Assembly (NCBI RefSeq): GCF_000208745.1
Contig: NC_030859.1
Location: 18,736,680-18,800,679, forward strand
Source: Theobroma cacao
Lineage: Eukaryota > Streptophyta > Magnoliopsida > Malvales > Malvaceae
Reading direction: 5' to 3'
DNA length: 64,000 nucleotides
Shown here: positions 34,352 through 46,760 of the stretch, one piece after another
Position numbering within the stretch: position 1 is the first letter of the stretch
How the letters are laid out: each line of letters opens with the position of its first letter
Notes under the pieces: generated by a model
Seen by the model: only the letters and a program-made list of their open reading frames with translations
Databases searched by the model: none
What the model was told of the DNA's origin: nothing
Position numbers and translations under genes: made by a program

Positions 34352-35900
34352 ATGTCTTTTGTTGGAGAGGCTTGCTTATCTACTTTCTTTAAGGCATTGT
34401 TTGCCAAATTGGGCTCTTCTGAATCCCTTCACTTTGCTACTAAAAAGCAAGTCTGTAAGGAGCTTAGGAAGTGGGAAAAGATATTGAAGAATATCCAGGC
34501 AGTGCTTGATGATGCAGAGGAGAAGCAAATGAAGGATCGGCATGTGAAGATATGGCTAGTGGAGCTCCAAGACTTGGCTTACGATGTGGATGACATCTTG
34601 GATGAGTTCGCGACTGAAGCCTTGGGAACCAAGTTAATGCAAGAACGTCAAGCAAACAGAAGTAAGGTATGGAAGATCATTCATACCTTAATTACTATTT
34701 TCAATCCATATGCTTTCCTGTTTAATTATAAGATGATGTCAAAGATAAAAGCGATTACTGTTAGATTGCAAGATTTCGTCACCCAAAAAAGTGACTTGCA
34801 CTTACGAAAGAATGATGTTGGTAGGCCTAAGAGAATGATAGAAAGGCCACTGACTACTTCATTGGTGAATGAAGCTCTTGTCTATGGTAGGGAAGAAGAC
34901 AAAAAGGCAATAATTGATTTGCTTTTAATGAATGATAGTAGTGATGGTAAAGTCACTATGATCCCTATTGTTGGCATTGGAGGGATTGGTAAGACTACCC
35001 TTGTTCAACTAGTTCACAATGATAATAGTATAAAAGATCATTTCAACATCAAAGCATGGGTGTGTGTTTCTGAAGATTTTGATGTGATCAAAATAACAAA
35101 AACAATTTTGCAGTCAATTACTACTGAGCCATGCAATGAATTAAATCATCTAAATTTGCTACAAGTCAAATTGAAGGAGGAGTTATGTGAAAAGAATTTT
35201 CTGCTTGTTTTGGACGATATTTAGAATGGAAGCTATAATGATTGGGCCATTCTTCGAACTCCTCTTGAAGTAGGGGCTGCAAAAATCAAAATAATTGTGA
35301 CAACACCAATCAAAATGTTTCATCAGTAATGAAAACTGTTCCGGATTACTCATTATAAGAATTGTCAAATAATGATTGTCTCTTCATTTTAACTCAACAT
35401 TCCTTAGGGGAAAAAGGTTTCGATTGGCATTTGGATTTAAAAGAAACTAGAGAACTGATTACGAGAAGGTGTAATGGCTTGCCCTTAGCTGCTAAAACCA
35501 TTGGTGGCTTATTATGCTCAAGGGTGTATCCTGATGCATGGAAAGATGTATTGGAGAATGAGATATGGAATTCCTCAGAAGAGAAATGTGGCGTAATTCC
35601 AACTTTGCGGTTGAGCTACTATCATCTTCCACCTCATTTGAAGCAATGTTTTTCATATTGCTCAATCCTTCCTAAAGCCTATGAATTTGGGGAGGAAGAA
35701 ATAGTGTTGTTATGGATGGCAGAAGGCTTGTTACAGCAAGCAAACAATTAAAGGCAAATTGAAAAATTAGGTAGCATGTACTTTCAAGATCTTGTGTCAA
35801 GATCATTCTTTCAAATATCTAGCAGAAATAAATCTTGATTTGTAATGCATGACCTCATCAATGATCTAGCTCAATTAGTTATAGAAGACATGCTTCAGAG

Positions 35901-38014
35901 TGTCGTGACGTGCGGGTCCGGGAACCCGTCCGCCAGACGCGGGCAGAAATTAAATATCGTGTGGGTGTGGGAGTCGCCACCAATCATGTTTATCTAAGGT
36001 GTGATTGGTCACCTATTAACCCGATTCTTAATCGACAAAGTCCTAAATTAATTTTAGGTCCGTCGAAAGAATGAGAACTGATCCACGTCTTTTTAGAGAT
36101 GAGTTCGGGAGTGCGGTTACGCACGGAGAAGGGTTAGCACCTCCGTGGCTCCCGTTTCACGAACGGTACCATTTAATCTTAAGTTACCTTAATATAGCCT
36201 TTTCTTAGTTCAATCCCTATTTTATTAATTAAAAATTTTTATTGAATTGTCAGACTAAGTTTTTCACTTGGTTTTACGTATGCATATGATGCAAGCGTAG
36301 AATGATGTCGTGACTTGTTTATTTTAAATGATGGAGTCGGTAATCTTTTNNNNNNNNNNNNNNNNNNNNNNNNNNNNNNNNNNNNNNNNNNNNNNNNNNN
36401 NNNNNNNNNNNNNNNNNNNNNNNNNNNNNNNNNNNNNNNNNNNNNNNNNNNNNNNNNNNNNNNNNNNNNNNNNNNNNNNNNNNNNNNNNNNNNNNNNNNN
36501 NNNNNNNNNNNNNNNNNNNNNNNNNNNNNNNNNNNNNNNNNNNNNNNNNNNNNNNNNNNNNNNNNNNNNNNNNNNNNNNNNNNNNNNNNNNNNNNNNNNN
36601 NNNNNNNNNNNNNNNNNNNNNNNNNNNNNNNNNNNNNNNNNNNNNNNNNNNNNNNNNNNNNNNNNNNNNNNNNNNNNNNNNNNNNNNNNNNNNNNNNNNN
36701 NNNNNNNNNNNNNNNNNNNNNNNNNNNNNNNNNNNNNNNNNNNNNNNNNNNNNNNNNNNNNNNNNNNNNNNNNNNNNNNNNNNNNNNNNNNNNNNNNNNN
36801 NNNNNNNNNNNNNNNNNNNNNNNNNNNNNNNNNNNNNNNNNNNNNNNNNNNNNNNNNNNNNNNNNNNNNNNNNNNNNNNNNNNNNNNNNNNNNNNNNNNN
36901 NNNNNNNNNNNNNNNNNNNNNNNNNNNNNNNNNNNNNNNNNNNNNNNNNNNNNNNNNNNNNNNNNNNNNNNNNNNNNNNNNNNNNNNTTTGTCATTGTTA
37001 TTATTTACATATATATTTTAATTTTAATTTTATGAATTTTTTTATTTATTTACTCATTTGATACATATGTTCTTTTAGATTATGCATTTTTACCATTATT
37101 TTTATTACTATCATTATTTTTTATTTTTATTTTTGATTTTTAATATTAAGTGTAAATATTTTTTCCTAAAAAAAATGTATTTTAATTAAAATGGGCTAGA
37201 CCCAACACTAAGACCCAAGCAAAACAAAACAAAAAAAAGGTTATATCTTGTTGGGCTGCGGTTGACCCAATTTGGTGGCCCGCAGGAGCCCAAATCCACT
37301 ATGCCAGGCCTGCTTCTGGAAGCCCGCAAGGTGAGATTCAAAACGCACCGTTTTGATGCCTGCGAAGCCGCTCAAAACGACGCCGTTTTGCCTGGTCCTT
37401 CCAGCTTCTACTTGCCTCTCTGAAACGACGCCGTTTTGCCCACGAAACCTAGGTATTTAACCCCCTTTTCTCTCTTTCTCTCTTCACTTTCATTCCTCAC
37501 TTTCTCTCTCTAGCGGCGGCACCCTCCGCCTTCTCTCTAAAAATCTTCTTCTTCTCTCTTCGCCGGCGCCGGCGTCCTCCCCTCTCTTCTCGGATTTCTC
37601 TCTTACCCGGCGAATCACTTCGCCTTCCGTTGCCGGCGTCAAGCTCTCTCCTTTCTTCTCTCCGCCGATCGTTCCTTCCTTTTCTCTCTCTACCGCTTCC
37701 TCTTCTCAGATCTCACCCCTTTTTCTTTTTTTGTTGTTGCTTTTTGTTTTTTGGTTCCTTGTGGCTAACTGCTGTCCCTTTGTTTTTGCGTTTTGCAGGG
37801 TTTTAAAGAGCCGGGTTGTCCAAAAAATTGGACAACCCGGCGAGGGGGTTCTGGCACCCCTGGAGTTGGTGGCCAGAACCCCCATCCCGCGTAGTGGGTG
37901 GGGGATGGGATGGTACGCCCAGCCATCCCGATTTTTTTTTTTTATTATTTTATTTATTTTATTTTATTTAATTTAATTTATATTTATTTATTTATTTTAA
38001 TTTATGTGTCTACA
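35901..38014. mobile_element. Probable solo LTR of an LTR retrotransposon
   Basis: The element starts TGTCGTGACG and ends GTGTCTACA, with 5-bp duplications outside. Inside, 37200-37950 looks like LTR regulatory sequence: three near-palindromes around CGACGCCGTTTTG (37339, 37373, 37422), a TATTTAA box (37454-37460), a CT-rich leader and a GC-rich block. No gag-pol frame is visible, so a solo LTR from LTR-LTR recombination is the simplest reading. A 638-base gap (36350-36987) hides the middle. The opening sequence (GGGAGTCGCCACC, GGTTAGCACCTCC) resembles that of plant Ty3/gypsy LTRs; the lineage is uncertain. Strand is left open, though the TATA/CT leader order suggests plus. Confidence 0.7.
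36350..36987. other. Assembly gap (638 N)
   Basis: Run of N inside the inserted LTR. Open frames crossing it are artefacts. Confidence 0.99.
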
Positions 38015-40722
38015 CAGAGTAGGGGGTGATAAGCAATTGCAAATTTCAAGGCATGCTTGTTACTCATCCTACATTGGCAATAGGTATGATGGACTCAAAA
38101 AGTTCAAAACCTTCTATGAAGCAGAGCAGTTATGAACATTTCTATCATTTATGCTACCAAAAGATGGGGATGTTTTCTATCTAACAATGTCCTTATTGAT
38201 TTGTTGCCAAAGCTAAAATGCTTAAGAGTGCTCTCTTTGGAAAGGTACTATATTACTGAGATACCAAATTCAATTGGAGATTTGAGACATATACGTTACC
38301 TTAATTTTTCTTATACCAAAATCAAAAGCTTGCCAGACTCCATATGTACTTTCTTCAACTTATAGACCTTGCTATTGAGAGGTTGTGATTGCCTTATACA
38401 ACTACCTTCGAATTTGAGGCTTCTAAGCAACCTACGACATCTTGATATTACTAGCACAAATTTAATTAAGTGGATGCCATTCGGGATCAATGAAGTAATT
38501 GATCTCCAAGCACTATCCAATTTTGTTGTAGGCCAAGGTGTTGGATATCAAATAAGAGAGCTGAATAATTTATCTGAACTGAAAGGTCAACTTTTTATTT
38601 CAGGATTGCAAAATCTTGTCAATTCTCAAGATGCATTGGATGCTAGGTCATTTGATAAGTCTGGCCTTGATGATTTAGAAATGAAGTAGAGTGCAAACTT
38701 GAAAGATGATTTAAGGAAGAAAGAAGCAGAGAAAAAGGTGTTGAGCTTACTTCAACCTCATAAGAAACTTAAGAAACTCACCATCAAGTATTATGGTGGT
38801 TTAGCATTCCCAACCTGGGTGGGAAATTCTTCATTCAAAAATTTAATTTTCTTAAATTTTGAAGGTTGTCAGTGTACATTATTACCATCAATCGAACAAC
38901 TACAATTTCTAAAGGCTGTTTATATCTAAGGAATGAGTTATATTAATAAGGTGGATGCTGAGTTTTATGGAGAGAATTGCTTAAATGCACTTCCATCATT
39001 AGAGGTTCTTCATTTTGAAGATATGCCAAAATTGAAAGAGTGGAATTCTTACCAAGTTGATAAGCAAATAAGAATCTTCCAATGCCTCCACAATCTATCT
39101 GTCAAGAAATGCCCCAAACTATTGAGAAGTCTACCATGTTGTCTTCCTTGCCTAGAAAAACTTGTGATTCATGAAAGCCAACAACTGGTAGTTTCGATTC
39201 CAAACCCTTCAAGGCTGTGAGAGTTAGAGATTGTTGGATGCAAAGAAGTGTTACATGAGAGTTGTCGTGATCTTTGCTCATTAAAAAACGTCTCTCTCTT
39301 AAACATCACAAATTTTACTTGTTTAACAAAGGGGTTGATGTTAGGCTTAACAAATGTTGAGTTTTTTCAAATTCGTGGTTGTAGAGAGCTTTCTTTTTTA
39401 TGGCATAACAGAGGGGGAATGCTTAGCACAATGGAGGTGCCTTCATAACTTGGAAATTCTAAGTTATCCTCAACTTGTTTCATTAGCAACAGGAGAGAAA
39501 ACCCAAGAGTTGGCACAAATGGAAACCATTTGCAATCTTGAATGTTTAAGAATTAAGTATTGTGAAAGATTAGAGAAGTTCTCCACAACTCTATAGAATA
39601 TCAGATCCCTTAAGGAGCTAGAGATTGTAACATGTCCAAAATTGGTGTCTTTTTCACATAACAATTTTCCTCCTACTCTGAAAGGTTTGGTGATAAAATA
39701 TTGTGAGAATTTTACAATGTTTATTAGAGGAAGATAGTATTAAGATTAGCACCATATCTCTACTTAGCCACCTGACAATTGAACGATGTCCGTGTCTAAT
39801 ATCTTTGTCATCAATAGATAAGTTACCTATTATGCTTCAACATCTCAAGATATGGAGTTGCTCAAAATTGGCGTATTTATCATCAAGTGGCACTTTATCT
39901 GTGGGGCTTAAATACTTACGGATTGACCTTTTCCAAATGTTAGAGTCCATTGCACATTCTGTTCACAATAACACTTGTCTAGAATTCATTGTCATTGGTA
40001 GGTGTGAAAAGATTCAGTATTTATCCAATGGATTGGACCAGCTCAATGGTCTTCAACAGATTCAAATAGAATGTTCGCGGAATCTAGTTTCCATTTCCAA
40101 GTTACCTTTCACCAACCTACGTGTGTTACGCCTTAGTTGGTGTAGGAAATTCCAAGCTCTACCAGATGGCATGCACATCCTTACTTCTCTTCGGGAATTG
40201 GAGATATCAAATTGTCCATGTTTGTTATCCTTTCCAGAAGAAGGTCTTCCCATCAACTTAACTTTTCTTACAATCTCAAAGCTTGAAATTCTTGAAGGAC
40301 TAATTAGCTGGGGATTTCATAAATTCACATATTTTAAAAGACTCACCATTAAAAAATGATACAATGGGGTGTCATTTTCGCATGAAGAGAAAGGAATGAT
40401 GTTGCCTTCTTCTCTAAGCAAACTTGCCATCAGTGATTTCCCAAATGTGGAAATCCTATCCTCAAAGGGCTTTCAAAACCTTCCCTCTCTTGAATGTTTG
40501 TGCATTGTTAACTTTCCAAAGCTCAAATCATTGCCTAGAAAGGACATGCTTCCCTCACTTTTGGAGTTATATATTCATGATTGCCCCTTGCTAAAAGAAA
40601 GATGCAAAAAGGATGAAAGGCAAGAGTGGTCCAACATTTCTCATATACCTTTTGTTCAGATTGATGATAGATTCATCCATGATTTAGAGGAAGACAAAGA
40701 TGAATCTGATTCGGAGGAGTAA

Positions 40723-41123
40723 AAGTGAAAAGAGAAAATTAGAGGATGCAACTCCCAAGTACAACCAATTTTAGAAAGTCATTATAATAAAGAATTTTTG
40801 ATTTCATTTATATTTCTTATGTTAATATTTATTTTCTTATACATTAAGTGACAAAGTTAACTCTTCAACCTTTAGCAGCAGCACCAATTCAAACAATGTC
40901 ACCGACAGCAGCAGTGGTAAAAACATCATTGATAACCCTATTGTTGCTTGAAGAATCACAATCATTTGCAATCATGCAGATTGGAAAGATACATACCTTA
41001 AGGTATTTTATGGCTTTTTTTGCTTGTACTTGTATCATAGATGATTTTGAGTATTGCATTTAAAATGAAAATATAGTGATATTTTGTGTTTTTGAAATTT
41101 GAGATATTAGCAAAGCCAAGCAT
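40723..41123. other. 3' flank of psi-CNL3
   Basis: It contains AATAAA at 40786-40791, a plausible polyadenylation signal of the former gene. No coding feature. Confidence 0.4.
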
Positions 41124-41239
41124 ACTCTGCTAGAACACTGGTGTGAAGGTGATAAAGAATGATAATGTTCAGCATAGCCTACGTACCTTTTGTTAAGGTT
41201 GATCACAAATTTGCTTATGATCTAGAGGAGGAAAGCTGA
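41124..41239 (+). pseudogene. NLR 3'-end relic
   Basis: Translation shows decayed remnants of the CNL tail: LLEHWCEGDKE (compare LKERCKKDE), then IAYVPFVKVDHKFAYDLEEES followed by a stop in another frame (compare IAHVPRVEIDGRLIHDLEEQS in CNL1). It lies about 400 bases after the psi-CNL3 stop, so it is a second, mostly deleted NLR copy. Confidence 0.75.
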
Positions 41240-41405
41240 AGTTGATTGACCTATTGGTAAAGCAAGAAAGGCCAAATCAGAAAATTTGCATTCCACTTGT
41301 ACTTAAATCAGGTAGGTCAATTTATAGTTTTTATAATTGGATTAGTATTTTCTAGAGAAATCAACAGAAAGTCTAACTATTAACTGTTTCTTCATAAAAA
41401 AATTA

Positions 41406-41877
41406 TGTTGAAATATGGCCTCATCTTGCTGCCAAGCTAATTCAAAGGTTGAAGGTTACAGGAAATTCATAGCTGTAGAAAGAAGAGTGGTTTATGTCGG
41501 TTTATCCTTATCTGTTTTATCTGTTATCTTTTTTTTTTTTACTTTACTTTGTTTATCAGTAATATTTTTCTTCCAAATACTATGTCATTTTACTTGTGTA
41601 GCCGTTAAGCTTGTGTGGCTATCTTGGGAATTTGAACACAGCTCCCTATGCATTATTCTTTCAGTTGTTTCTAGAGAACTAGGTGTCCTTAGCTGGCTGT
41701 CTATTTCTCTCTCATGTAACCATCTATAAGTACCATTTTATCTTGTTTAATGAAAAGGTATGCAGCACACCATTTTGTGTTCATAAAAAATTCTCTCTAT
41801 CTTCTTTCTCGATATTCTTTTCTACTCCTCTGTTCTTTAGTTCATTCATTTTTTCCAGAATACTCAACTCCTCAACA
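41406..41877 (+). repeat. 5' LTR of the truncated copia element
   Basis: 472 bases from TGTTGAAATATGG to CTCCTCAACA, directly followed by the primer binding site. No second copy exists in the window. Confidence 0.75.
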
Positions 41878-41889
41878 TGGCATCAGAGC
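41878..41889 (+). promoter_or_regulatory. Primer binding site (initiator tRNA-Met type)
   Basis: TGGCATCAGAGC matches the usual copia site TGGTATCAGAGC with one change, immediately after the LTR. Confidence 0.8.
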
Positions 41890-44439
41890 TCTGCAACGGA
41901 TCTTAAGGGGCTGTTTTCTTTTTCCTCATTATCATTCTTCACTTTGACCATCCTTTTGTGTGGTTTAATGTTCATGGCTACTACTGGAGTCAACACCTTT
42001 GCTCCACCAGTCTTTACTAGTTAAAATTATGTTATTTGGTCAGTAAAGATGAGGTTGTATTTGAAGGCTTATAGTCTTTGGGAGGTTGTGGAGACTAGTG
42101 CGGATCCTGTTCAACGTCATGCTAACCCCACTCTTGCTCAAATTCGACAGTTTGATGAGAACAAAGCTAAAAGGTACAAAGCCCTGTCCAGTTTGCATTC
42201 AGCTATTTCTGATGAGATTTTCTCTAGGATTATGCATCTAGATAGTCTTAAGGAGGTATGGGATCACTTGAAGGATGAGTTTTTTGGTAGTGATAGGACT
42301 AGGCATATTCAGTCTTTGAATCTGTCTAGACAATTTAAAATGTTAAGGATGGAAGATGATGAGAATATTAGGGAGTTTTCTAGAAGAATGATGAGTGTTG
42401 TGAATCAGTTAAGATTGTTGGAAAGGCTGTTATAGAGGAGAAGTTGGTGCACAAGGTACTGGTGAGTCTCCCAGAAAAATATAAGTCAAAGATTTCTTCC
42501 TTAAAAGATTCTAGGGATATTACTCAGATGACTTTGAAAGAATTAGTGAATGCTTTGGAGGGTCTTGAGCAAAGAAGAGCATTTAGGCAGAGAAGTGTAG
42601 CAGACAGTGCCTTGGTAGCTTAGATGAGAAATGTTAAAGTGAGCAATAGCAACACAAAGAAGAATGAAGGTAATAGGAAGGATAAGGATAAGAAAGCAAC
42701 TGATGAAAAATCTAGAAAACAAAAGCAAAAGTATCAACCTTGTCCACATTGCAAGAAAACCACTCATTCTGCAAAATTTTGTTGGTACAGACCAAATGTG
42801 AAATGTAGGTCTTGTAACCAACTTGGACATGTTGAAAGAATATGTAAAAACAAAGGAGTTAAGTCTAAAGAGAAGGCTATAGTAGCTGAGCAAGTTAAAG
42901 AATCTGAAGAGGTGCTATTCATGACTAGAGAAGTGAGAGATTCATTCAAAAAGAACTTATGGTTAATAGATAGTGCTTGTTCAAATCACTTAACTGGGGA
43001 TGAGAGTCAGTTTTTTATCCTGGATAGTAGCTACAGGTCCAGAGTTGAAATTGGAAATGGAACTTTCTTAAGGATTCTTGGTTTAGGGACTGTTATGGTG
43101 AAACTCAATCAGGCATCAAGCATATTTCAAATGTCTTTTTTGTTCCTAAAGCTAATCAAAATCTACTTAGTGTTGGACAACTTATTGAGAGTCACTATGT
43201 TCTCTTTTTTATGGATAAATGCTGCACATTGTTTGATCCTAAAGGTGATGAACTATTCACAGTGGAGATGAAGAATAGATGCTATCCAATTAATTGGAAG
43301 CATACTGAACAGAAGGCCTATATCAGTTCTGTTGATGATTCAGAACTGTGGCATAAAACGTTAGGGCATGTGCACTACAAATCTTTGCAAGATATGGCTA
43401 CTCAGGAGATGGTTGAAGGATTGCCTAAGATCATTAAGCCTGAGCATGTGTGTGGTACTTGTCAATTTGGAAAGCAAAGCAGAACTTCATTTCCAAAGAA
43501 TAGGGGGTTGAAGGCTACTAAGAAGCTACAGTTGGTACACACTGACTTAACAAGACCTATGTAGACTATCTCCCTTGGTGGCAACAGGTATTTCCTAGTG
43601 TTTATTGATGATATGTCTAGATACTACTAGATATATTTTCTTAAAGTTAAGTCAGATGCATTAATGAACTTTATTAAGTTCAGAAGTTTAGTTGAGAATC
43701 AGACAAATACTACCATTAAAACATTTAGAAGTGACAATGGAAGGAATTCACAGCTGCTGAATTTGAGAAATTGTTAACTCAGCTTGGCATCACTCATCAA
43801 CTTATTGCAACCTATAGTCCTCAGCAAAATGGAGTTACTGAAAGGAAGAATATGACACTTATGGAGATGGCAAGGTGTTTGCTGTTTCAAAAGTATATTC
43901 CTAAACTGTTATGGGCAGAAGCTGTTAATACAGCTAATTACTTACTGAATAGAACCAAGACCAGTTTAATAATAGGTAAGACTCCTTTTGAGTATTGGTT
44001 TGGTTTCAAACCTTCAGTAACTCATTTGAAGATCTTTGGTAGCATTTGCTATGTGAAGATTCTAAATAAGAAGAGGTCAAAGCTTGATGAGGAGAGTGTT
44101 GTAACAATCTTCATTGGATACAGTGAAGTTACAAAAGGATACAAATTGTATGATGTTAAAACTAAGAAGATATTGGTCAGTAGAGATCAAGTTTGATGAG
44201 TTTTCAAAATGGAATTGGGAAAAGTTACTGATTGAAAGTGCTGAACAGTTAAAATCAGTTTATGGAGATGAGCAGGATGAGACAAATATTGAGGATGAGA
44301 GCCTTGCAGTCAAAGGAATTAGATCCTTGCAAGATATATATGCAAGGTGTAATGTTGCTATCACATAACCTAACTGCTATAGTGAAGCTACAAAAGATGT
44401 CATGGGACTAAAAAGGAGATTGCATATGATTTTGGTTAT

Positions 44440-45001
44440 TATATTTTTTAAATTTTATTTAAAAGTTATTTAATCAATATTAATAAGATTTATATAATTT
44501 ATAAATCTATAAGAATTCCAATGCATCGGATGACTTATAAAAATACCCATATTTATTTAGTACATTTGAATAAATTGTAATTTTTAAATTTTTTATTATG
44601 AATATTAATAAGATTTATCTCTTTAGTAAATATATAAGAATACTAATTTGTACCAAATTACTTCATTAGAATTTTTTTTTATTATAGATATCAACAAGAT
44701 TTGTCCAATTTTTAAACAAAAATTTTAATTACATTGAATGGCATTCATTAAAATTATTTTTCTTAATGCTAATAATATTGAATAATTTATGGATTAATAT
44801 TTTAAAATTTCAATTATATATGATTGAAAAATTAATTGATGTTTGTATAAAAATGTTATTTTAGTTTGATTGTCTTTATTTATAGACGATTAACTTCAAA
44901 TTTTAGAAATATTTTTATCTTATATATAATCCTTATTAAAAAAATTAAAACATAAGTATCCAAGTGCAATGCATGTGATAATAAATATTAGTAAGTATAA
45001 G
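44440..45001. repeat. AT-rich dispersed repeat, copy 1
   Basis: Diverged direct copy of 48480-49110. Shared landmarks are ATTAATAAGATTTAT, AAAAATTTTAATTACATTGAATG, AATATTGAATAATTTATGGATTAAT, CAATGCATGTGATAATA and AGTAAGTATAAG at the end. Confidence 0.55.
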
Positions 45002-45917
45002 TTGCTCCCAGCTCATCTAATTGGGTGCCATGCTTGGCTGGTGTGGAGGTTTTTTGGTGAGTCTGCTTTTGCTGTGGCTTCAACTTGCTGTTTCCTTGTG
45101 AAAGAGCCGTGTCTTTTCTGGTTTTGGCTCTTCTGCGGTCTTCCATCATGGTTGGATTTCTTAACATAAGTATCCAAGCCTTGTGAAAGATGTTGGTTTT
45201 GTTTTGTTGTTCTGGAAGGATGATTATGAATAGGGGATGTTTCTTTGATTTTGTCATCGAATCCTCAGGGGTTATGGATAGATGTTTCACTGGCAAACCC
45301 TGTTTTTGTCTAAAGGGCGCTGCATTGCTTGTGTTTAGGTGATTGCCGAATTGAGATTCTTTTATTTTTGGTGGCAGTAATCCTTTGTGTAATTATACAG
45401 ATTCTCAAAGGCCTTATCATTCTTTTATGTCATTAAAAGTCTTCGGTAGATCAGGCAAGAGACTTGATGATGACATAATGATAATGATGATTAATAAAAA
45501 CAACGTTTAAAAAAAGTATACAAAAAAGGGTTATATTATTATTATGATTATTATTACTAAAAAGAGTTGAGTAGTTGGATTGCGTCTCCATTCTTTAGAT
45601 TTGGAATGAATTAAGAATCTAAAATGATATATAACATACAATATAATCAATTCATTAATCATAACGCTTTTTAATTTCTAATGCTTTTTTTTATTTCCTA
45701 ATTCTTGTTTATATCCCACAAAATTGTTGCACATCCAGATTTAAACGAGAACCCGATGTTATTGCAAAAGAACAAGGAGACAATTCAAAAAATACATCCG
45801 GCTCTGAGGAATGATGACATTGATGACATTAACATTGTTGTATGATAAGTTCGAGATTAATACTGGTATGATCATTGGATCAACAAAATCACAAGGAAAC
45901 AAAACTTAACGATCATT
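45002..45917. other. Intergenic DNA, nothing firmly recognised
   Basis: 45000-45400 is GC-richer (TGGCTGGTGTGG, GGCTCTTCTGCGG) than its AT-rich flanks, perhaps a transposon or retroposon piece, but without ends or domains. Confidence 0.35.
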
Positions 45918-46021
45918 GATGGAGTTTATGTGATTCCCATAGTTGGTATGAGAGGAATTGGTAAGATAACCATTACTAAGCTTGTCTGTGATGATAATAA
46001 CGTAAAGATAATTTTGATCTA
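45918..46021 (+). pseudogene. NLR P-loop relic
   Basis: Translation gives DGVYVIPIVGMRGIGKIT, clearly the CNL P-loop region (GMGGIGKTT in CNL1) with G-to-R and T-to-I changes, then KLVCDDNNV before frame loss and a stop. No coiled coil before it and no NB-ARC after it remain. It is the sole survivor of a deleted NLR copy. Confidence 0.85.
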
Positions 46022-46159
46022 ATTTATTACATACATTTGATTATTAAATCGCATGTATGTCAAAATTATTTTTTATATATTTATTTGTTTATAAAAACAT
46101 TTAAAATTATATAACAAAAAATAATTATTTTTTATTTTACAAGTCATGGTGAATATCTA

Positions 46160-46211
46160 ACTAATAAATTAACTAATATATATATATATATATACTAATA
46201 AATTAACTAAT
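46160..46211. repeat. TA microsatellite with flanking short direct repeats
   Basis: A (TA)n run at about 46177-46194 is flanked on both sides by CTAATAAATTAACTAAT. Confidence 0.65.
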
Positions 46212-46760
46212 AAAGATTTGATGGTTAGGGAGCTGCATAGTGTTGATGGAAAATAGGTGGCTGAAGGGAAAATGGATGAGAAGGAGACCATCTTAATTTA
46301 AATGAACGATCAGTCATAGCCTCCACGGACAGTTCTTATTTGGCGAGATTGGTTCTTCTTTGAACGTTTTATAAGGTGATGGTTGAATGTTTGAAATTTA
46401 GCTTTCTAGTGATGACTTCTTGTAATATCCTCTAATTTTACTAGAAAAAGCTTTTGTAATCTTATTATTTTAAGTAGGGGAGTACTTGAAGAGACGATAG
46501 TCCCATGGTTTTTCCCTTTACCAAGTGGTGAGGGATTGTTTGAAGTAAAATCTGATGTCTTACTTTCATGGATTGTTGATTATTTATTTTCTTACATGGA
46601 TAAATAATAATGAATTACTATTTTAATATATTCTATAGGGTATTCAACTTTTACGAGGAGAAACAAGAAATCAGAGTTTTATTTGTCTGGCTGCAATGGT
46701 TGACTGTAAAGACATGATGTGCTTTCTTCATTTTTTGGTTTTACTATTTCACATAGACAC
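46205..46760. repeat. 3'-flank cassette, copy 2 (after the P-loop relic)
   Basis: It matches the end of the cassette after CNL2: GATTTGATGGTTAGGGAGCTGCATAG-type start, AAAATGGATGAGAAGGAGACC, TTTTATAAGGTGATG and the CCATGGTTTTTCCC block. Confidence 0.65.

Larger units (their letters stand above)
35896..38019. repeat. 5-bp target-site duplication CAGAG around the inserted LTR
   Basis: CAGAG occurs at 35896-35900 and 38015-38019, directly outside TGTCGTGACG and GTCTACA. Removing the insert and one CAGAG restores alignment with CNL1 (the region coding CRVEGDK). Confidence 0.9.
34352..40722 (+). pseudogene. psi-CNL3: NLR pseudogene split by an LTR insertion
   Basis: It starts at an intact ATG (MSFVGEACLSTFF) and ends with a CNL tail (QEWSNISHIPFVQIDDRF). 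The coiled coil, LAYDVDDILDEFAT, P-loop GIGGIGKTT, GLPLA, FSYCSILPKAYEF and MHDL are all readable, and the LRR part resumes after 38020. Damage seen: TAG in kinase-2 (35222-35224, where Trp is expected), a frameshift near 35305-35320 in RNBS-B, TAA at 35356 and 35749, TGA at 35836, a 2-base deletion near 35887, a 2114-bp insertion (35901-38014), then TGA at 38133, TAG at 38363 and 38687, TAA at 38927 and TGA at 39218, with more frame changes to 40368. AATAAA follows at 40786. It cannot encode a full receptor. Confidence 0.93.
41406..44425 (+). mobile_element. Ty1/copia retrotransposon, 3'-truncated and decayed
   Basis: Order on the plus strand: 5' LTR (41406-41877), primer site, gag start ATG at 41974 with TAA at 42022-42024, UBN2-type gag (42049-42435, then frameshifted), two zinc knuckles of form CX2CX4HX4C (about 42740-42855), protease with LIDSACSNHLTG (near 42963), GAG-pre-integrase (HKTLGHVHYKSL, CGTCQFGKQ; 43350-43480) and integrase core (VHTDL, FRSDNG, YSPQQNGVTERKN; 43530-43990) with stops at 43562 and 43628. 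It ends just before the reverse transcriptase; no RT, RNase H or 3' LTR was found. Confidence 0.88.

Noticed and set aside
36315..37061. Long open frames on both strands across the first gap
   Set aside because: They consist of N and are artefacts of the gap.
37731..37976. 81-aa frame in the inserted LTR
   Set aside because: Lies in LTR regulatory/leader sequence with homopolymer end; no domain.
35901..38014. TRIM or complete retrotransposon instead of a solo LTR
   Set aside because: No second terminal repeat, primer site or polypurine tract is visible, though the gap prevents complete exclusion.
44988..45296. 102-aa minus-strand frame
   Set aside because: Basic, low-complexity translation with no family match.
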